Shown piece after piece: positions 16,625-24,774 of a stretch of DNA of 64,000 nt. The stretch is from the NCBI GenBank assembly GCA_964602415.1, contig CAZRQL010000005.1:1-64000 (forward strand), given 5' to 3'. The notes beneath the pieces are model-generated. The model had not been told where the DNA came from and did no database searches. It saw only the letters and a program-made list of their open reading frames with translations. This DNA comes from CAZRQL01 sp964602415. GTDB lineage: Bacteria; Bacteroidota; Bacteroidia; Cytophagales; Flammeovirgaceae. The translations under genes were made by a program, and so were the position numbers. Positions within the stretch are counted from its first letter, which is position 1. Every line of letters begins with the position of its first letter.

Positions 16625-18011
16625 AAGTCTTCAAAAACTTTTTGTGATTGGTCTTCTCTTGGTTTCTTGTCAAGATGAAGCACAACAAGAGCCGGCTTAT
16701 GATATTTTGATAGAAAACGGGCTTATCTTGACCATAAACGAACACCTACAGGTCTATGACAGAGGTTTTGTGGCCATCAAAGAGGATAAAATCGTAGATA
16801 TTGGGGTGCACCATCCCCAAAAAACCGCCAAAATGTACATCAACGCCGCCGGAAAACTCATCATGCCCGGACTCATCAACACCCACACACACGCGGCAAT
16901 GGTGCTGTTTAGGGGTTTGGCCGATGACCTGCCGCTCGAAGAATGGCTCATGGAACACATCCTACCAGCAGAGCAAAAATACGCCACAGAGGAAAACGTG
17001 GAAACAGCCGTTGAACTGGCTGTCATTGAGATGATTGCCTCAGGTACTACCACCTTCAACGACATGTATTTTTTTAGCGAAACCACTGCCAAAGTATGCG
17101 AGAAAATTGGCATTAGAGCCGTAATAGGAGAAGGATTCACCCGCTTCAAAAGCCCCAGAGGACTCAACGATACCCAAACCCTCCAACTCACAGAAAAGCT
17201 AATCAAACAGTATCAAAATCACCCGCTTATCACCATATCGGTTGCGCCACATTCGCCCTATGCCTGCACTGAGGAGTCGCTCACACAAGCCGCCGACCTC
17301 GCCCGCAAGTGGAACGCGCCACTTCATATACATCTGGACGAAACCGACGTTGAGCATGGCAGTTTTCTGACAGAAAAACGCAAAACGCCAACTCATTTTT
17401 TGGCTGACATCAACGCCCTGACCGACCGAACCATTGCAGCCCACTGCGTAAAAATCACTGCCAAAGACATGCTCATCCTCAAAAAAATCGGGGTGGGCAT
17501 CTCTCACAACCCCGAAAGCAACATGAAACTGGCCAGTGGGGTAGCTCCTATTTCAGAAATGCTGTCCGCTAAACTCAAAGTGGGATTGGGAACGGATGGT
17601 GCGGCCAGCAACAACAACCTTGATATGGTGCAAGAACTCAGCACGGCTACCCGATTGCATAAGTTGGATACCAAAACACCGCTTTTTATTACCGCCAGAC
17701 AAATTGTCAAAATGGCTACGCTGGGAGGGGCGCAAGTGTTGGGCTTACAAGATAAAATAGGCTCTTTAGAAGTAGGCAAATTGGCCGACTTGATTATTAT
17801 TGATTTGCAAAAACCACACTTACGCCCCCTTTATGATCCTTATTCGGCAGTGGCCTACGCAATGGCTTCGTCAGATGTAGAAACCGTTATTGTAAACGGA
17901 AAAATTCTTATGCTGGAAAGAGAATTCAAAACCACAAACCCCTCAAGGGTCATGGGAGAAATAGAAAAAATATCACGCCGAATCAAGCGCGATTTTGGAA
18001 TCAAAAAATAG
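16578..18011 (+). CDS. Amidohydrolase lipoprotein, MTA/SAH deaminase-like
   Basis: A 477-residue metal-dependent hydrolase resembling 5-methylthioadenosine/S-adenosylhomocysteine deaminases. Motifs: NTHTHAAM (metal ligands H103 and H105), GTTTFNDMYFF, HIHLDET near 250, AAHCVKI near 290 and GTDGAASNNNLDM near 340, then the closing amidohydrolase beta sandwich. Unusually for this cytoplasmic family the N-terminus carries a hydrophobic segment ending LLLVSC (Cys31), a lipobox, so the protein is probably an envelope lipoprotein. The ATG at 16578 overlaps the previous gene by 47 bp; a TTG at 16605 would give a shorter signal peptide and is an alternative. The substrate could be another aminopurine or a guanine-like compound. 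Confidence 0.85.
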   Translation: MIHGRDFGILSATTAKSLQKLFVIGLLLVSCQDEAQQEPAYDILIENGLILTINEHLQVYDRGFVAIKEDKIVDIGVHHPQKTAKMYINAAGKLIMPGLINTHTHAAMVLFRGLADDLPLEEWLMEHILPAEQKYATEENVETAVELAVIEMIASGTTTFNDMYFFSETTAKVCEKIGIRAVIGEGFTRFKSPRGLNDTQTLQLTEKLIKQYQNHPLITISVAPHSPYACTEESLTQAADLARKWNAPLHIHLDETDVEHGSFLTEKRKTPTHFLADINALTDRTIAAHCVKITAKDMLILKKIGVGISHNPESNMKLASGVAPISEMLSAKLKVGLGTDGAASNNNLDMVQELSTATRLHKLDTKTPLFITARQIVKMATLGGAQVLGLQDKIGSLEVGKLADLIIIDLQKPHLRPLYDPYSAVAYAMASSDVETVIVNGKILMLEREFKTTNPSRVMGEIEKISRRIKRDFGIKK

Positions 18012-18015
18012 AAAT

Positions 18016-20430
18016 TTACTTTCTAATCAAAGCCCCTGCTTCTTTCTCGAAAGCATCAATCAATTTTTGCATGGTTTTGTCTATCACCTCGTCCGTAAGC
18101 GTTTTTTCTTTATCCACCAACGTAAAGCTCAGCGCATAAGCCTTTTTGTCTTCCCCCAAATTACTGCCTTGGTACACATCAAACAACCGAATCTGCTGTA
18201 AGAGCGACTTTTCCACCTTGTACGCAATAGATTCTACTTGCTGAAAACTCACCTTGCGGTCAATGACCAAAGACAAATCCCGCTCCACCACCGGAAAGCG
18301 CGGAAGTGGCTCATAGACAATTGGTTTGCCCCAAGCCGCCAGCAATTTGCTCCATTCGAAGTGGGCGAAAAAAACCTCTGCTTTGATGTCGAACTGTTTG
18401 CAAACAGAGGGCTTGACTTGCCCAAAAGCAACCAGACTGTCTTTGCCTTGTTTGTACTCAAGACCATACGCAAAGCATGGATTGTCAAGTTCTTGTATTG
18501 AATATTTGGATACAGAAAAATACTGCAACACTTTATTGACTATTGTTTTTAAAGCAAAAAAATTGGCTTTCTCTGCGCTCGACTGCCAGTTGGCTTCCTC
18601 AACCATCCCACAAAGTGCCACAGCCAAATATTCGCGCTCTTGGTAGCCCTTGCTTTTGTGGTACGTTTTGGCAATTTCAAAAAATTTGAGGCTTTTTTGC
18701 TTACGGTTGAGGTTGTGGGAGATGACTTCCAACATAGAAGGCAGTGGGCTTTGTCTGAGGATGCTGTAGTCCTCACTCAGCGGGTTGAGCATAGGCACAG
18801 CGGTCTCTTTATCGAGCCAATCAAATTTTTGCCAATAACTCTCTTTGGAAAGAGAGGAAGTAACAATCTGGTAAAACCCACTGTTAGCCAGCATATTAGC
18901 CGTATTCGAGGCGATGCGGTCGGCATCATTTTTAGGGAAAGGCGACAAAAACGCCGCGTGATTGTGAGGCTTCACGGCAATGCGGTCAAACCCATAAATC
19001 CTCAAAACCTCCTCTGCAATGTCGGCAGGTCTTTTCACATCCACCCGATACGGCGGTACAGAAACCGTAAAACCTGTTGCGTCTTGAGAAACGATTTCAA
19101 TTTCGAGTGAACGCAGTATCGAATGGACGGTAGTGGCCTCTATTTTTTGGCCTATGATTTTGTCCAAATAGGCATAGCTGACCTCAAAAACAGCATTGGG
19201 AATGGGGCAAGGATAAAGGTCTTTGATAGAGCTGGCAACTTTGCCCTCTGTGGTTTGGGTGAGCAGGTAAGCCGCCCACTGGGCCGCCGCCACCGTGATA
19301 TTGGGGTCGCAACCGCGCTCGTAGCGAAAAGAAGCGTCGGTTTTAAGTTTTTGATATTGAGCTGTTTGACGTATAGTCTCAGGCGAAAAATAGGCACTTT
19401 CAATCACCACATTGCGGGTTTGGTCGCTCACGCCTGAGTGCAGCCCCCCAAAAACACCCGCTATACACATGGGGCTTTCGGAGTCGCATATCATCAAATC
19501 TTGTGCCGTCAGTTTGCGCTCTTTTGCGTCCAAGGTGGTGAAGGGCGTTTGGTCGGGGCAGGTTCTGACCACTATTTTGCGGTCTTTGATTTTGTCGGCG
19601 TCGAAGGCGTGCAAAGGCTGTCCGATGCTGTGCAACACGTAGTTGGTTACGTCCACCACATTGTTAATCGGCTTGAGGCCAATGGATTCGAGCCTTTTTT
19701 TGAGCCAGTCGGGACTCGACCCCACCACCACCCCGCTCAGTGCCACCGCAGAATAACGCGGACACTTGTCGGTATTGACAATCTCTATTGAAAAATCCAT
19801 TTCTTGGCTCACCGGAAGAGGCAGCAAATCGGCAAGAGGATTTTTTAGCGGCCTTTGCAACAGAGCCGCCAAGTCGCGCGCTACCCCGTAGTGAGAAGCC
19901 GCATCCGCACGGTTGGGGGTCAGCCCGATGGTAAAAATGTAGTCTGTCTGCAAGCCAAAGTATTGAGCAGCAGGCGTTCCGACAGGCAAATCGGTATCCA
20001 ATACCATAATGCCATCGTGCGAAGTGCCCAACCCGATTTCGTCTTCGGCGCAGATCATGCCCTCAGAGACTTCGCCCCTAATCTTGGATTTGGCTATTTT
20101 GAAAGGCTCGCCGGTGCTGGGGTAGAGTTGCGTGCCCACGGTGGCCACCACTACTTTTTGGCCGCTGCCCACATTGGGCGCACCACACACAATCGAAAGC
20201 GGCTGATCTGCACCTATATCTACTTGAGTGAGAGATAGTTTTTCGGCATTGGGGTGCTTTTGGCAAGCAACAACATACCCGATGACCAAGCCTTTCAAGC
20301 CGCCTTTGATGGATTCTTTGGCTTCTATTTCCTCCACCTCAAGCCCGCAGGAAGTCAGCAATTGAGCGATTTCTTCGGCACTCTCCTGAAGGTCAATATA
20401 TTCTTTGAGCCAAGAAAGGGAAATTTTCAT
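18016..20430 (-). CDS. pheT: Phenylalanine-tRNA ligase beta subunit
   Basis: An 804-residue PheT; with PheS it charges tRNA-Phe. Domain order as expected: an N-terminal tRNA-binding EMAP/OB domain (about 40-150, VVACQKHPNAEKLSLTQVDIG), the B3/B4 editing region (about 210-380, with HAFDADKI), B5 (about 405-475), the catalytic-like core, and a C-terminal FDX-ACB anticodon domain (about 705-804, PRFPVVERDLSLVID). Full length with no frameshift. pheS is not adjacent. It converges on the amidohydrolase gene with a 4-bp gap. Confidence 0.97.
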   Translation of the reverse strand: MKISLSWLKEYIDLQESAEEIAQLLTSCGLEVEEIEAKESIKGGLKGLVIGYVVACQKHPNAEKLSLTQVDIGADQPLSIVCGAPNVGSGQKVVVATVGTQLYPSTGEPFKIAKSKIRGEVSEGMICAEDEIGLGTSHDGIMVLDTDLPVGTPAAQYFGLQTDYIFTIGLTPNRADAASHYGVARDLAALLQRPLKNPLADLLPLPVSQEMDFSIEIVNTDKCPRYSAVALSGVVVGSSPDWLKKRLESIGLKPINNVVDVTNYVLHSIGQPLHAFDADKIKDRKIVVRTCPDQTPFTTLDAKERKLTAQDLMICDSESPMCIAGVFGGLHSGVSDQTRNVVIESAYFSPETIRQTAQYQKLKTDASFRYERGCDPNITVAAAQWAAYLLTQTTEGKVASSIKDLYPCPIPNAVFEVSYAYLDKIIGQKIEATTVHSILRSLEIEIVSQDATGFTVSVPPYRVDVKRPADIAEEVLRIYGFDRIAVKPHNHAAFLSPFPKNDADRIASNTANMLANSGFYQIVTSSLSKESYWQKFDWLDKETAVPMLNPLSEDYSILRQSPLPSMLEVISHNLNRKQKSLKFFEIAKTYHKSKGYQEREYLAVALCGMVEEANWQSSAEKANFFALKTIVNKVLQYFSVSKYSIQELDNPCFAYGLEYKQGKDSLVAFGQVKPSVCKQFDIKAEVFFAHFEWSKLLAAWGKPIVYEPLPRFPVVERDLSLVIDRKVSFQQVESIAYKVEKSLLQQIRLFDVYQGSNLGEDKKAYALSFTLVDKEKTLTDEVIDKTMQKLIDAFEKEAGALIRK

Positions 20431-20446
20431 CTCTAAGGTATTTGCG

Positions 20447-20454
20447 CAAAATTA
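20447..20454 (-). promoter_or_regulatory. -7 element of pheT
   Basis: On the minus strand TAATTTTG matches TAnnTTTG and is followed by GCGC; it lies 16 bp before the pheT ATG. A CTG at the expected -33 distance is a one-mismatch match to TTG. Confidence 0.5.
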
Positions 20455-20531
20455 ATCATTGGCAATCAAGAATCAGCTAACGAAGCCCATTTTTTAATGG
20501 CCTGCACAAATACAAAAACCAACGACTTTTT

Positions 20532-20822
20532 TTAAAATCCGCTATCTCTGTTTTCGGATGTGCTATTTTCGTTTCTCAAAATTGAATAAGAAACCATCAA
20601 TAAAAGTGCCATCACAATTAGCAAAAAGCCAATTCTCAAAATACCCGCCACTTCTCCGTTTCTAAGATAATCCTTGCACAAGGCTATGGCAGAAATGGCA
20701 GTTACCAATACCCACTTGGAGCCAAAAACCGGAATAGGATTTGAAAAAACACGGGTGTATTTCATATCTAACAACCCAAGAACATAAATTGCAAGTACCA
20801 AAGGCCAAAATGAATGAATCAT
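20532..20822 (-). CDS. Small membrane protein, unknown function
   Basis: A 96-residue protein with three predicted membrane segments (about residues 5-20, 37-50 and 62-82, the last LLIVMALLLMVSYSIL) and a polar, acidic C-terminus ending SENRDSGF. I do not recognise the family. It stands alone on the minus strand between pheT and a thioredoxin gene, with 100 bp or more on each side. The composition and hydrophobic periodicity support a real gene; no function can be stated. Confidence 0.65.
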   Translation of the reverse strand: MIHSFWPLVLAIYVLGLLDMKYTRVFSNPIPVFGSKWVLVTAISAIALCKDYLRNGEVAGILRIGFLLIVMALLLMVSYSILRNENSTSENRDSGF

Positions 20823-20966
20823 AGTTTTTTTCGTAATGATTTTGAATTCTAAAGATGATAATCAGTATAAGGCGTTAAAATAACTATAATTGTTACATTT
20901 TCGCACAAAATAATAACTATTTAGTACCCAATAGTCTAAACCCTTGGCTGTTAATCAATACCAAAA

Positions 20967-21875
20967 TCACTTCGTTTGAGTTGATAGAAGTTTATTTCTT
21001 CCCTTTTCAATTTGCTTCTTCTGTCTTTCATACATTTTTATTAAATCTTGCTTTATGATTAATTTTTGTTTGTCAAGCGCGGTACATGTATCAATGTAAT
21101 GCTTTAGCTTAACCGGATCTTTACTTGTATAGAATCTGTTAAAATCATCTCTTATACATAGTGCAATACTATAATCAACCCTATAACCTATTTTATATCT
21201 TATCGTATCAATATTATCTAATAAAAAAATATATGCAGGATTTTTTGTATTGGGAAATAGTTCTATTTGGTCGCAAATTCTTATCAGTAGCATAGAATCA
21301 AATGGATTTTTTATGATAAATTCATCTTTAAAAAGATTAAAGGCCGAAAAATATGTCATATCATTTAGCTTAGCAAAATAATCTAACTCTTTGAGTGATT
21401 TTTCAAAACCAGATAAATTATGTTCTGTGTTAGTTGGATTATTTTTGGAATCTATAACTTTTTTTGTAATTTCCAATAATTCATCTACGCCTTTATAGCC
21501 CCCAACTCGCTCTAATAAATCGCCATCGCTTGAATAGTACAAAAGAGTAGGAAAAGAATTCAAATTTAGTTTCTCAACAAAATTTTTATGTTCAGGACTT
21601 TCCGCATTGATTCGTATAGAAATAAACTGTGCATTATAGGTTTTTGCGATTGCTTTGTCAGAAAAAACCACCTTTTCCATTTTTTTACAAGGCCCACACC
21701 AATCGGTGTAAACATCTATAAATAGTAATTTATTCTCAGACTTGGCCATAGCAAATGCTGAATCTATTGAAATCGGCAAAAAATAAATCGAGTGATTGCT
21801 TGCAACTCCTTGCTCTTTTGGGTAGAATCCCCAAAAAAAAGGTGTAAAAAATGCAATTGATATAAAAATGAGCAT
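20967..21875 (-). CDS. Periplasmic thioredoxin-like protein with helical C-terminal region
   Basis: A 302-residue protein with an N-terminal hydrophobic segment (MLIFISIAFFTPFFWG, signal peptide or anchor), a thioredoxin fold at about 38-140 containing the active site WCGPCKK and the cis-Pro strand SFPTLLYY, then about 150 residues of helical, Lys-rich sequence without recognisable motifs. The WCGPC site implies an active dithiol reductase, probably periplasmic. The Trx core resembles the thioredoxin_7/DsbD-gamma type (VYTDWCGPCKKME). It follows a small lipoprotein gene, but a strong terminator separates them. The gene is AT-richer than its neighbours. Confidence 0.82.
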   Translation of the reverse strand: MLIFISIAFFTPFFWGFYPKEQGVASNHSIYFLPISIDSAFAMAKSENKLLFIDVYTDWCGPCKKMEKVVFSDKAIAKTYNAQFISIRINAESPEHKNFVEKLNLNSFPTLLYYSSDGDLLERVGGYKGVDELLEITKKVIDSKNNPTNTEHNLSGFEKSLKELDYFAKLNDMTYFSAFNLFKDEFIIKNPFDSMLLIRICDQIELFPNTKNPAYIFLLDNIDTIRYKIGYRVDYSIALCIRDDFNRFYTSKDPVKLKHYIDTCTALDKQKLIIKQDLIKMYERQKKQIEKGRNKLLSTQTK

Positions 21876-21895
21876 AAAATTTGATTTTTAAAAAA

Positions 21896-21922
21896 GCCGA
21901 ACTTAAAAACGCTTAGTTCGGC
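21896..21922 (-). terminator. Rho-independent terminator after the 22-kb lipoprotein gene
   Basis: On the minus strand GCCGAACT (21915-21922) pairs perfectly with AGTTCGGC (21896-21903) and is followed at once by six T residues. It ends transcription from the upstream lipoprotein gene 20 bp before the thioredoxin start codon. Confidence 0.82.
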
Positions 21923-21995
21923 ATAAAATTAAGACATTAAAATTATAATTCTTCGCCACCCATGGAGGCATCCACCACAGCGTGTAAACAGTTTT

Positions 21996-22481
21996 TTATG
22001 CATTGGCGTTTACGCTCTCTACAATACCTACGCAACTCACTTGTTGCTCTTTCTGAACAATCGCCCCAATATGATTACATTCTCTTCTACACTCACTTCT
22101 TGAACTGTGTGCCTCATTGAAATTCTCTTGATAATCCTCAAGGGTTATGTCTCTAATAGCCAGCATAGAAGACGAAACCGTACAATAACTTATCTGTGAA
22201 AGCGTATCAAATCCGATTGTTACATAACAAGGGTAAGTAATCGAATTATGAACAAAATAAACGGTATCTCTTTCATAATAAAGGACTCCTGCGTAATTTG
22301 GTACACTCACATCAGATAAATCAGGGATAGTGATAAAAGTAGAATCAGCATTTACACTCAATTGCTCTTCAAATGCTTGAGAAGGTTTCGGCTTCACCGC
22401 CTCCCTACCCGCATACTGCGAACAAGCATAAAACACCACGCCCGCAACAAGGGCGAAAAGTAAAGGTTTTTGTTTTTCCAT
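21996..22481 (-). CDS. Cysteine-containing lipoprotein, unknown function
   Basis: A 161-residue protein starting MEKQKPLLFALVAGVVFYAC, a lipoprotein signal with Cys20 as the lipidation site. The mature part has a beta-rich middle (VYFVHNSITYPCYVTIGFDTL-type strands) and a C-terminal segment with CRREC and a further Cys near the end. The frame extends to a TTG at 22508, but that would place nine polar residues ahead of the signal and overlap a tandem repeat, so the ATG at 22481 is preferred. I do not recognise the family. A second open frame overlaps its 3' end (see findings). Confidence 0.68.
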   Translation of the reverse strand: MEKQKPLLFALVAGVVFYACSQYAGREAVKPKPSQAFEEQLSVNADSTFITIPDLSDVSVPNYAGVLYYERDTVYFVHNSITYPCYVTIGFDTLSQISYCTVSSSMLAIRDITLEDYQENFNEAHSSRSECRRECNHIGAIVQKEQQVSCVGIVESVNANA

Positions 22482-22507
22482 AAAGATTTTTGCATTAGTG
22501 CGAAGCA

Positions 22508-22542
22508 AAAATCGAAAATCGAAAATCGAAAATCGAAAATCA
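22508..22542. repeat. 7-bp tandem repeat (AAAATCG)x5
   Basis: Four perfect AAAATCG units and a fifth ending CA instead of CG, just upstream of the lipoprotein ATG (22481). Being a heptamer, changes in copy number would alter promoter or leader spacing by 7 bp per unit. The rest of 22543-22698 is AT-rich with no gene I can support. Confidence 0.85.
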
Positions 22543-22698
22543 AACTTTTTATGTTAAATAATTGTTACATTTTAAGTACAATATAATTAACATCTGATAG
22601 CCAATTATTTAGCTGTCTTTAATGGATAGCATATTTACCTTTGTCGTAATCAACTGCAAAGCAGTCTTTGCGCTATGGCTCGTTTTCTTTCTAAACCG

Positions 22699-24714
22699 CT
22701 ACACAATTGAACCGTCTGCAAACCTTTGGTTTTTAGTGGATGCCAATGAACTGCTCAAAAATCCTCCGGTTCTTGATACGATGCGTGGGTCGGGTTTGCC
22801 GCTGGCGTTTTGGTGCTGGAGAATGGTTTCCAGTACTTTCCTCTCATCCAAACGGTTGAGTTCGTCTGGGCTATTGATACTTTGGACTTTGGCTACTTCC
22901 GTTATGGCACGCGCAAAAATCGCATTAGCACCGCCAACACCTTGATTGATAGACATATCAAGAAGCGCACCTCTTCCCATTGGGGACTGTATGTAAGCAC
23001 TCATGGGCAAGTTATTTACTGTCGTGTTCCCCAGCGTTACAGTGGGTCGGCGTGCAAAAGCCGGTTTGGCAAAGTTTTCGATGCCGTGCATAATCTGGCA
23101 GGCGATAAGTTCGGGTACATACCCGGCTCTGATAAAAAGCGCACACAAGATGACATCGGCGCGGATGGCTTTTTCTGCGTCAAAGCCCCTGACTTCACAA
23201 GAGCCATTTATGGCTTGTATATCAAATACAATCAACTCACCGCTGTTGATTCTATCGCCGCGCATTTCGGGGTTTACATCTACGCCAAATCGTTGGAAGT
23301 ACTCTGCAAAAAGTTTGGGCTGCTCTATTTTCATCCTTGAAAAAGCCGCTCCTAACTCTCCTTTGTCGTTGCGCTCGGGAATCGTACCGGCAAACTGTAC
23401 GAAGCCAAAAGAAAAAGTTGCCCTGTCCCATCCGTTGATGGCATCGAAGCCGCCTTCGTGAGCAGAAATTTTACGAAAGGCTTCTTTGAGGCCATCGTCG
23501 ATTTTCAGATGGTTGAAAATATTGGGATAGGTGTCTGTTTTTATCTTTCCTGCATAGCCTATGCCATCATAAAATCGGGTAAACCCACTGAAAACGAAGT
23601 TTCTCAGGGTTATGGTTTCAGGTGCATTGGTTTGAGGGTGAGGGAAAGTTACCTTCCATTCTGCCAAATCACGCAACACCACAAAAGAAACATCTCTCAC
23701 TCCAATAAGCCCCTGCGTAAAATCCGTGAACCTGCCTCCGAATATAGTGGCGGCGGCGGCATGTGTAGCCCAGCCGTTTACTTTTCTGCGCTCTTGAAAT
23801 GTATTGATAGCGGCCAGCGTTTTGGGTATCTTTGTATCAGCTATTTTTCCGCTCTCTCTTGAGGTGTCTTCTCCGTGATTGGGGGCGAGATGCCCCAACC
23901 TGACCAACCTCTGCTGCACAAGTGCGACATCTTGGGCGTTGTTATCGCCGCCCTTGCCGACAGAGCCTGACAGACCGCCTTGCAACAAGGCACGTCCTGA
24001 GACTTCTTCCACTTTAAAAATAGCTCTTTCTTTGGCAAACTGCTCTGCTTTTGAGCGTGAAGCGGCGGGCACTCTGGACATGTTGTAATACCCTGAGGCT
24101 GCCGAAGGAGTAGGAGTTGAAATAGGGGCTGGAGCGGGGGTCGGGCGTTCAGTTGAGGGTGTTGGACTTACTGCGCCGGCAGGTCTAAGGTTTAGGGTTT
24201 GACCAACCGAAATTCTATCTGCGGGAGAGAGGTTGTTGTACTCTCTAAGCATGGCCACGCTGAGGTTGTAACGGGCAGCAATTCCAAAAATAGACTCGCC
24301 TGTTTTGACTGTGTGGGTGGTAGGTGCGCCTTCAGGAGGAGGAGCACCAACGGGGGCTACTACCCTGATTCTTTGCCCTATAGAGAGCGAAGAACTGCGG
24401 GTCGCATTGTTTAAATTAAGCAAAGCCACAACAGTCAGGCGAAATCTCTCAGCTATCTTCTCCCAAGTATCCCCCGATCCTACGGTATAAAACTCAGGAC
24501 TTGAGGCGGTAGGTTCCGGTTTAGATACGGCTTTAGGCTCTGCGGGAGCCGAGGGAGTGGAAGAAGCCTGAACTTTGGAGACTTTTAGCACTTGGCCTAC
24601 CGTGATTTGGGCTGTCGGCCCCATCCCGTTGAGTTCACGCAATTCACCGGGAGTAAGGTCATATTTTCTGGCAATGGCAAAAAGAGTCTCGCCTGCTTGT
24701 ACGGTATGAGTCAT
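22699..24714 (-). CDS. Triple-LysM protein with lysozyme-like domain, no signal peptide
   Basis: A 671-residue protein that begins directly with a LysM domain (residues 2-46, THTVQAGETLFAIARKYDLT), then LysM 2 (about 75-118) and LysM 3 (about 133-178), joined by Ala/Pro/Ser-rich linkers, a Pro-rich spacer to about 215, a peptidoglycan-binding-like helix bundle (about 255-330) and a C-terminal catalytic-like region. There a glutamate near 420 in SAHEGGFDAINGWD is followed by FSFGFVQF, resembling the E...S-x-G-x-x-Q pattern of Slt/goose lysozymes. No Sec signal peptide is present, so export would need another route (contractile injection system, lysis) or the protein is internal. The catalytic assignment is inferred; the LysM repeats are clear. 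Confidence 0.8.
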   Translation of the reverse strand: MTHTVQAGETLFAIARKYDLTPGELRELNGMGPTAQITVGQVLKVSKVQASSTPSAPAEPKAVSKPEPTASSPEFYTVGSGDTWEKIAERFRLTVVALLNLNNATRSSSLSIGQRIRVVAPVGAPPPEGAPTTHTVKTGESIFGIAARYNLSVAMLREYNNLSPADRISVGQTLNLRPAGAVSPTPSTERPTPAPAPISTPTPSAASGYYNMSRVPAASRSKAEQFAKERAIFKVEEVSGRALLQGGLSGSVGKGGDNNAQDVALVQQRLVRLGHLAPNHGEDTSRESGKIADTKIPKTLAAINTFQERRKVNGWATHAAAATIFGGRFTDFTQGLIGVRDVSFVVLRDLAEWKVTFPHPQTNAPETITLRNFVFSGFTRFYDGIGYAGKIKTDTYPNIFNHLKIDDGLKEAFRKISAHEGGFDAINGWDRATFSFGFVQFAGTIPERNDKGELGAAFSRMKIEQPKLFAEYFQRFGVDVNPEMRGDRINSGELIVFDIQAINGSCEVRGFDAEKAIRADVILCALFIRAGYVPELIACQIMHGIENFAKPAFARRPTVTLGNTTVNNLPMSAYIQSPMGRGALLDMSINQGVGGANAIFARAITEVAKVQSINSPDELNRLDERKVLETILQHQNASGKPDPRIVSRTGGFLSSSLASTKNQRFADGSIV

Positions 24715-24738
24715 TTTTGTAAGGCTTAGTTAATATTA

Positions 24739-24746
24739 CAAATCTA
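24739..24746 (-). promoter_or_regulatory. -7 element upstream of the LysM gene
   Basis: On the minus strand TAGATTTG is an exact TAnnTTTG match, 24 bp before the ATG. No well-spaced TTTG is present upstream. Confidence 0.45.
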
Positions 24747-24774
24747 ATAGAAAATGAACAAAAAATTAAGTTTT

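Noticed and set aside
22622..22945. 107-residue plus-strand open frame opposite the 3' end of the LysM gene
   Set aside because: Most of it is the antisense of a well-supported coding region. A TAnnTTTG match nearby (22631-22638) is not enough to call a gene.
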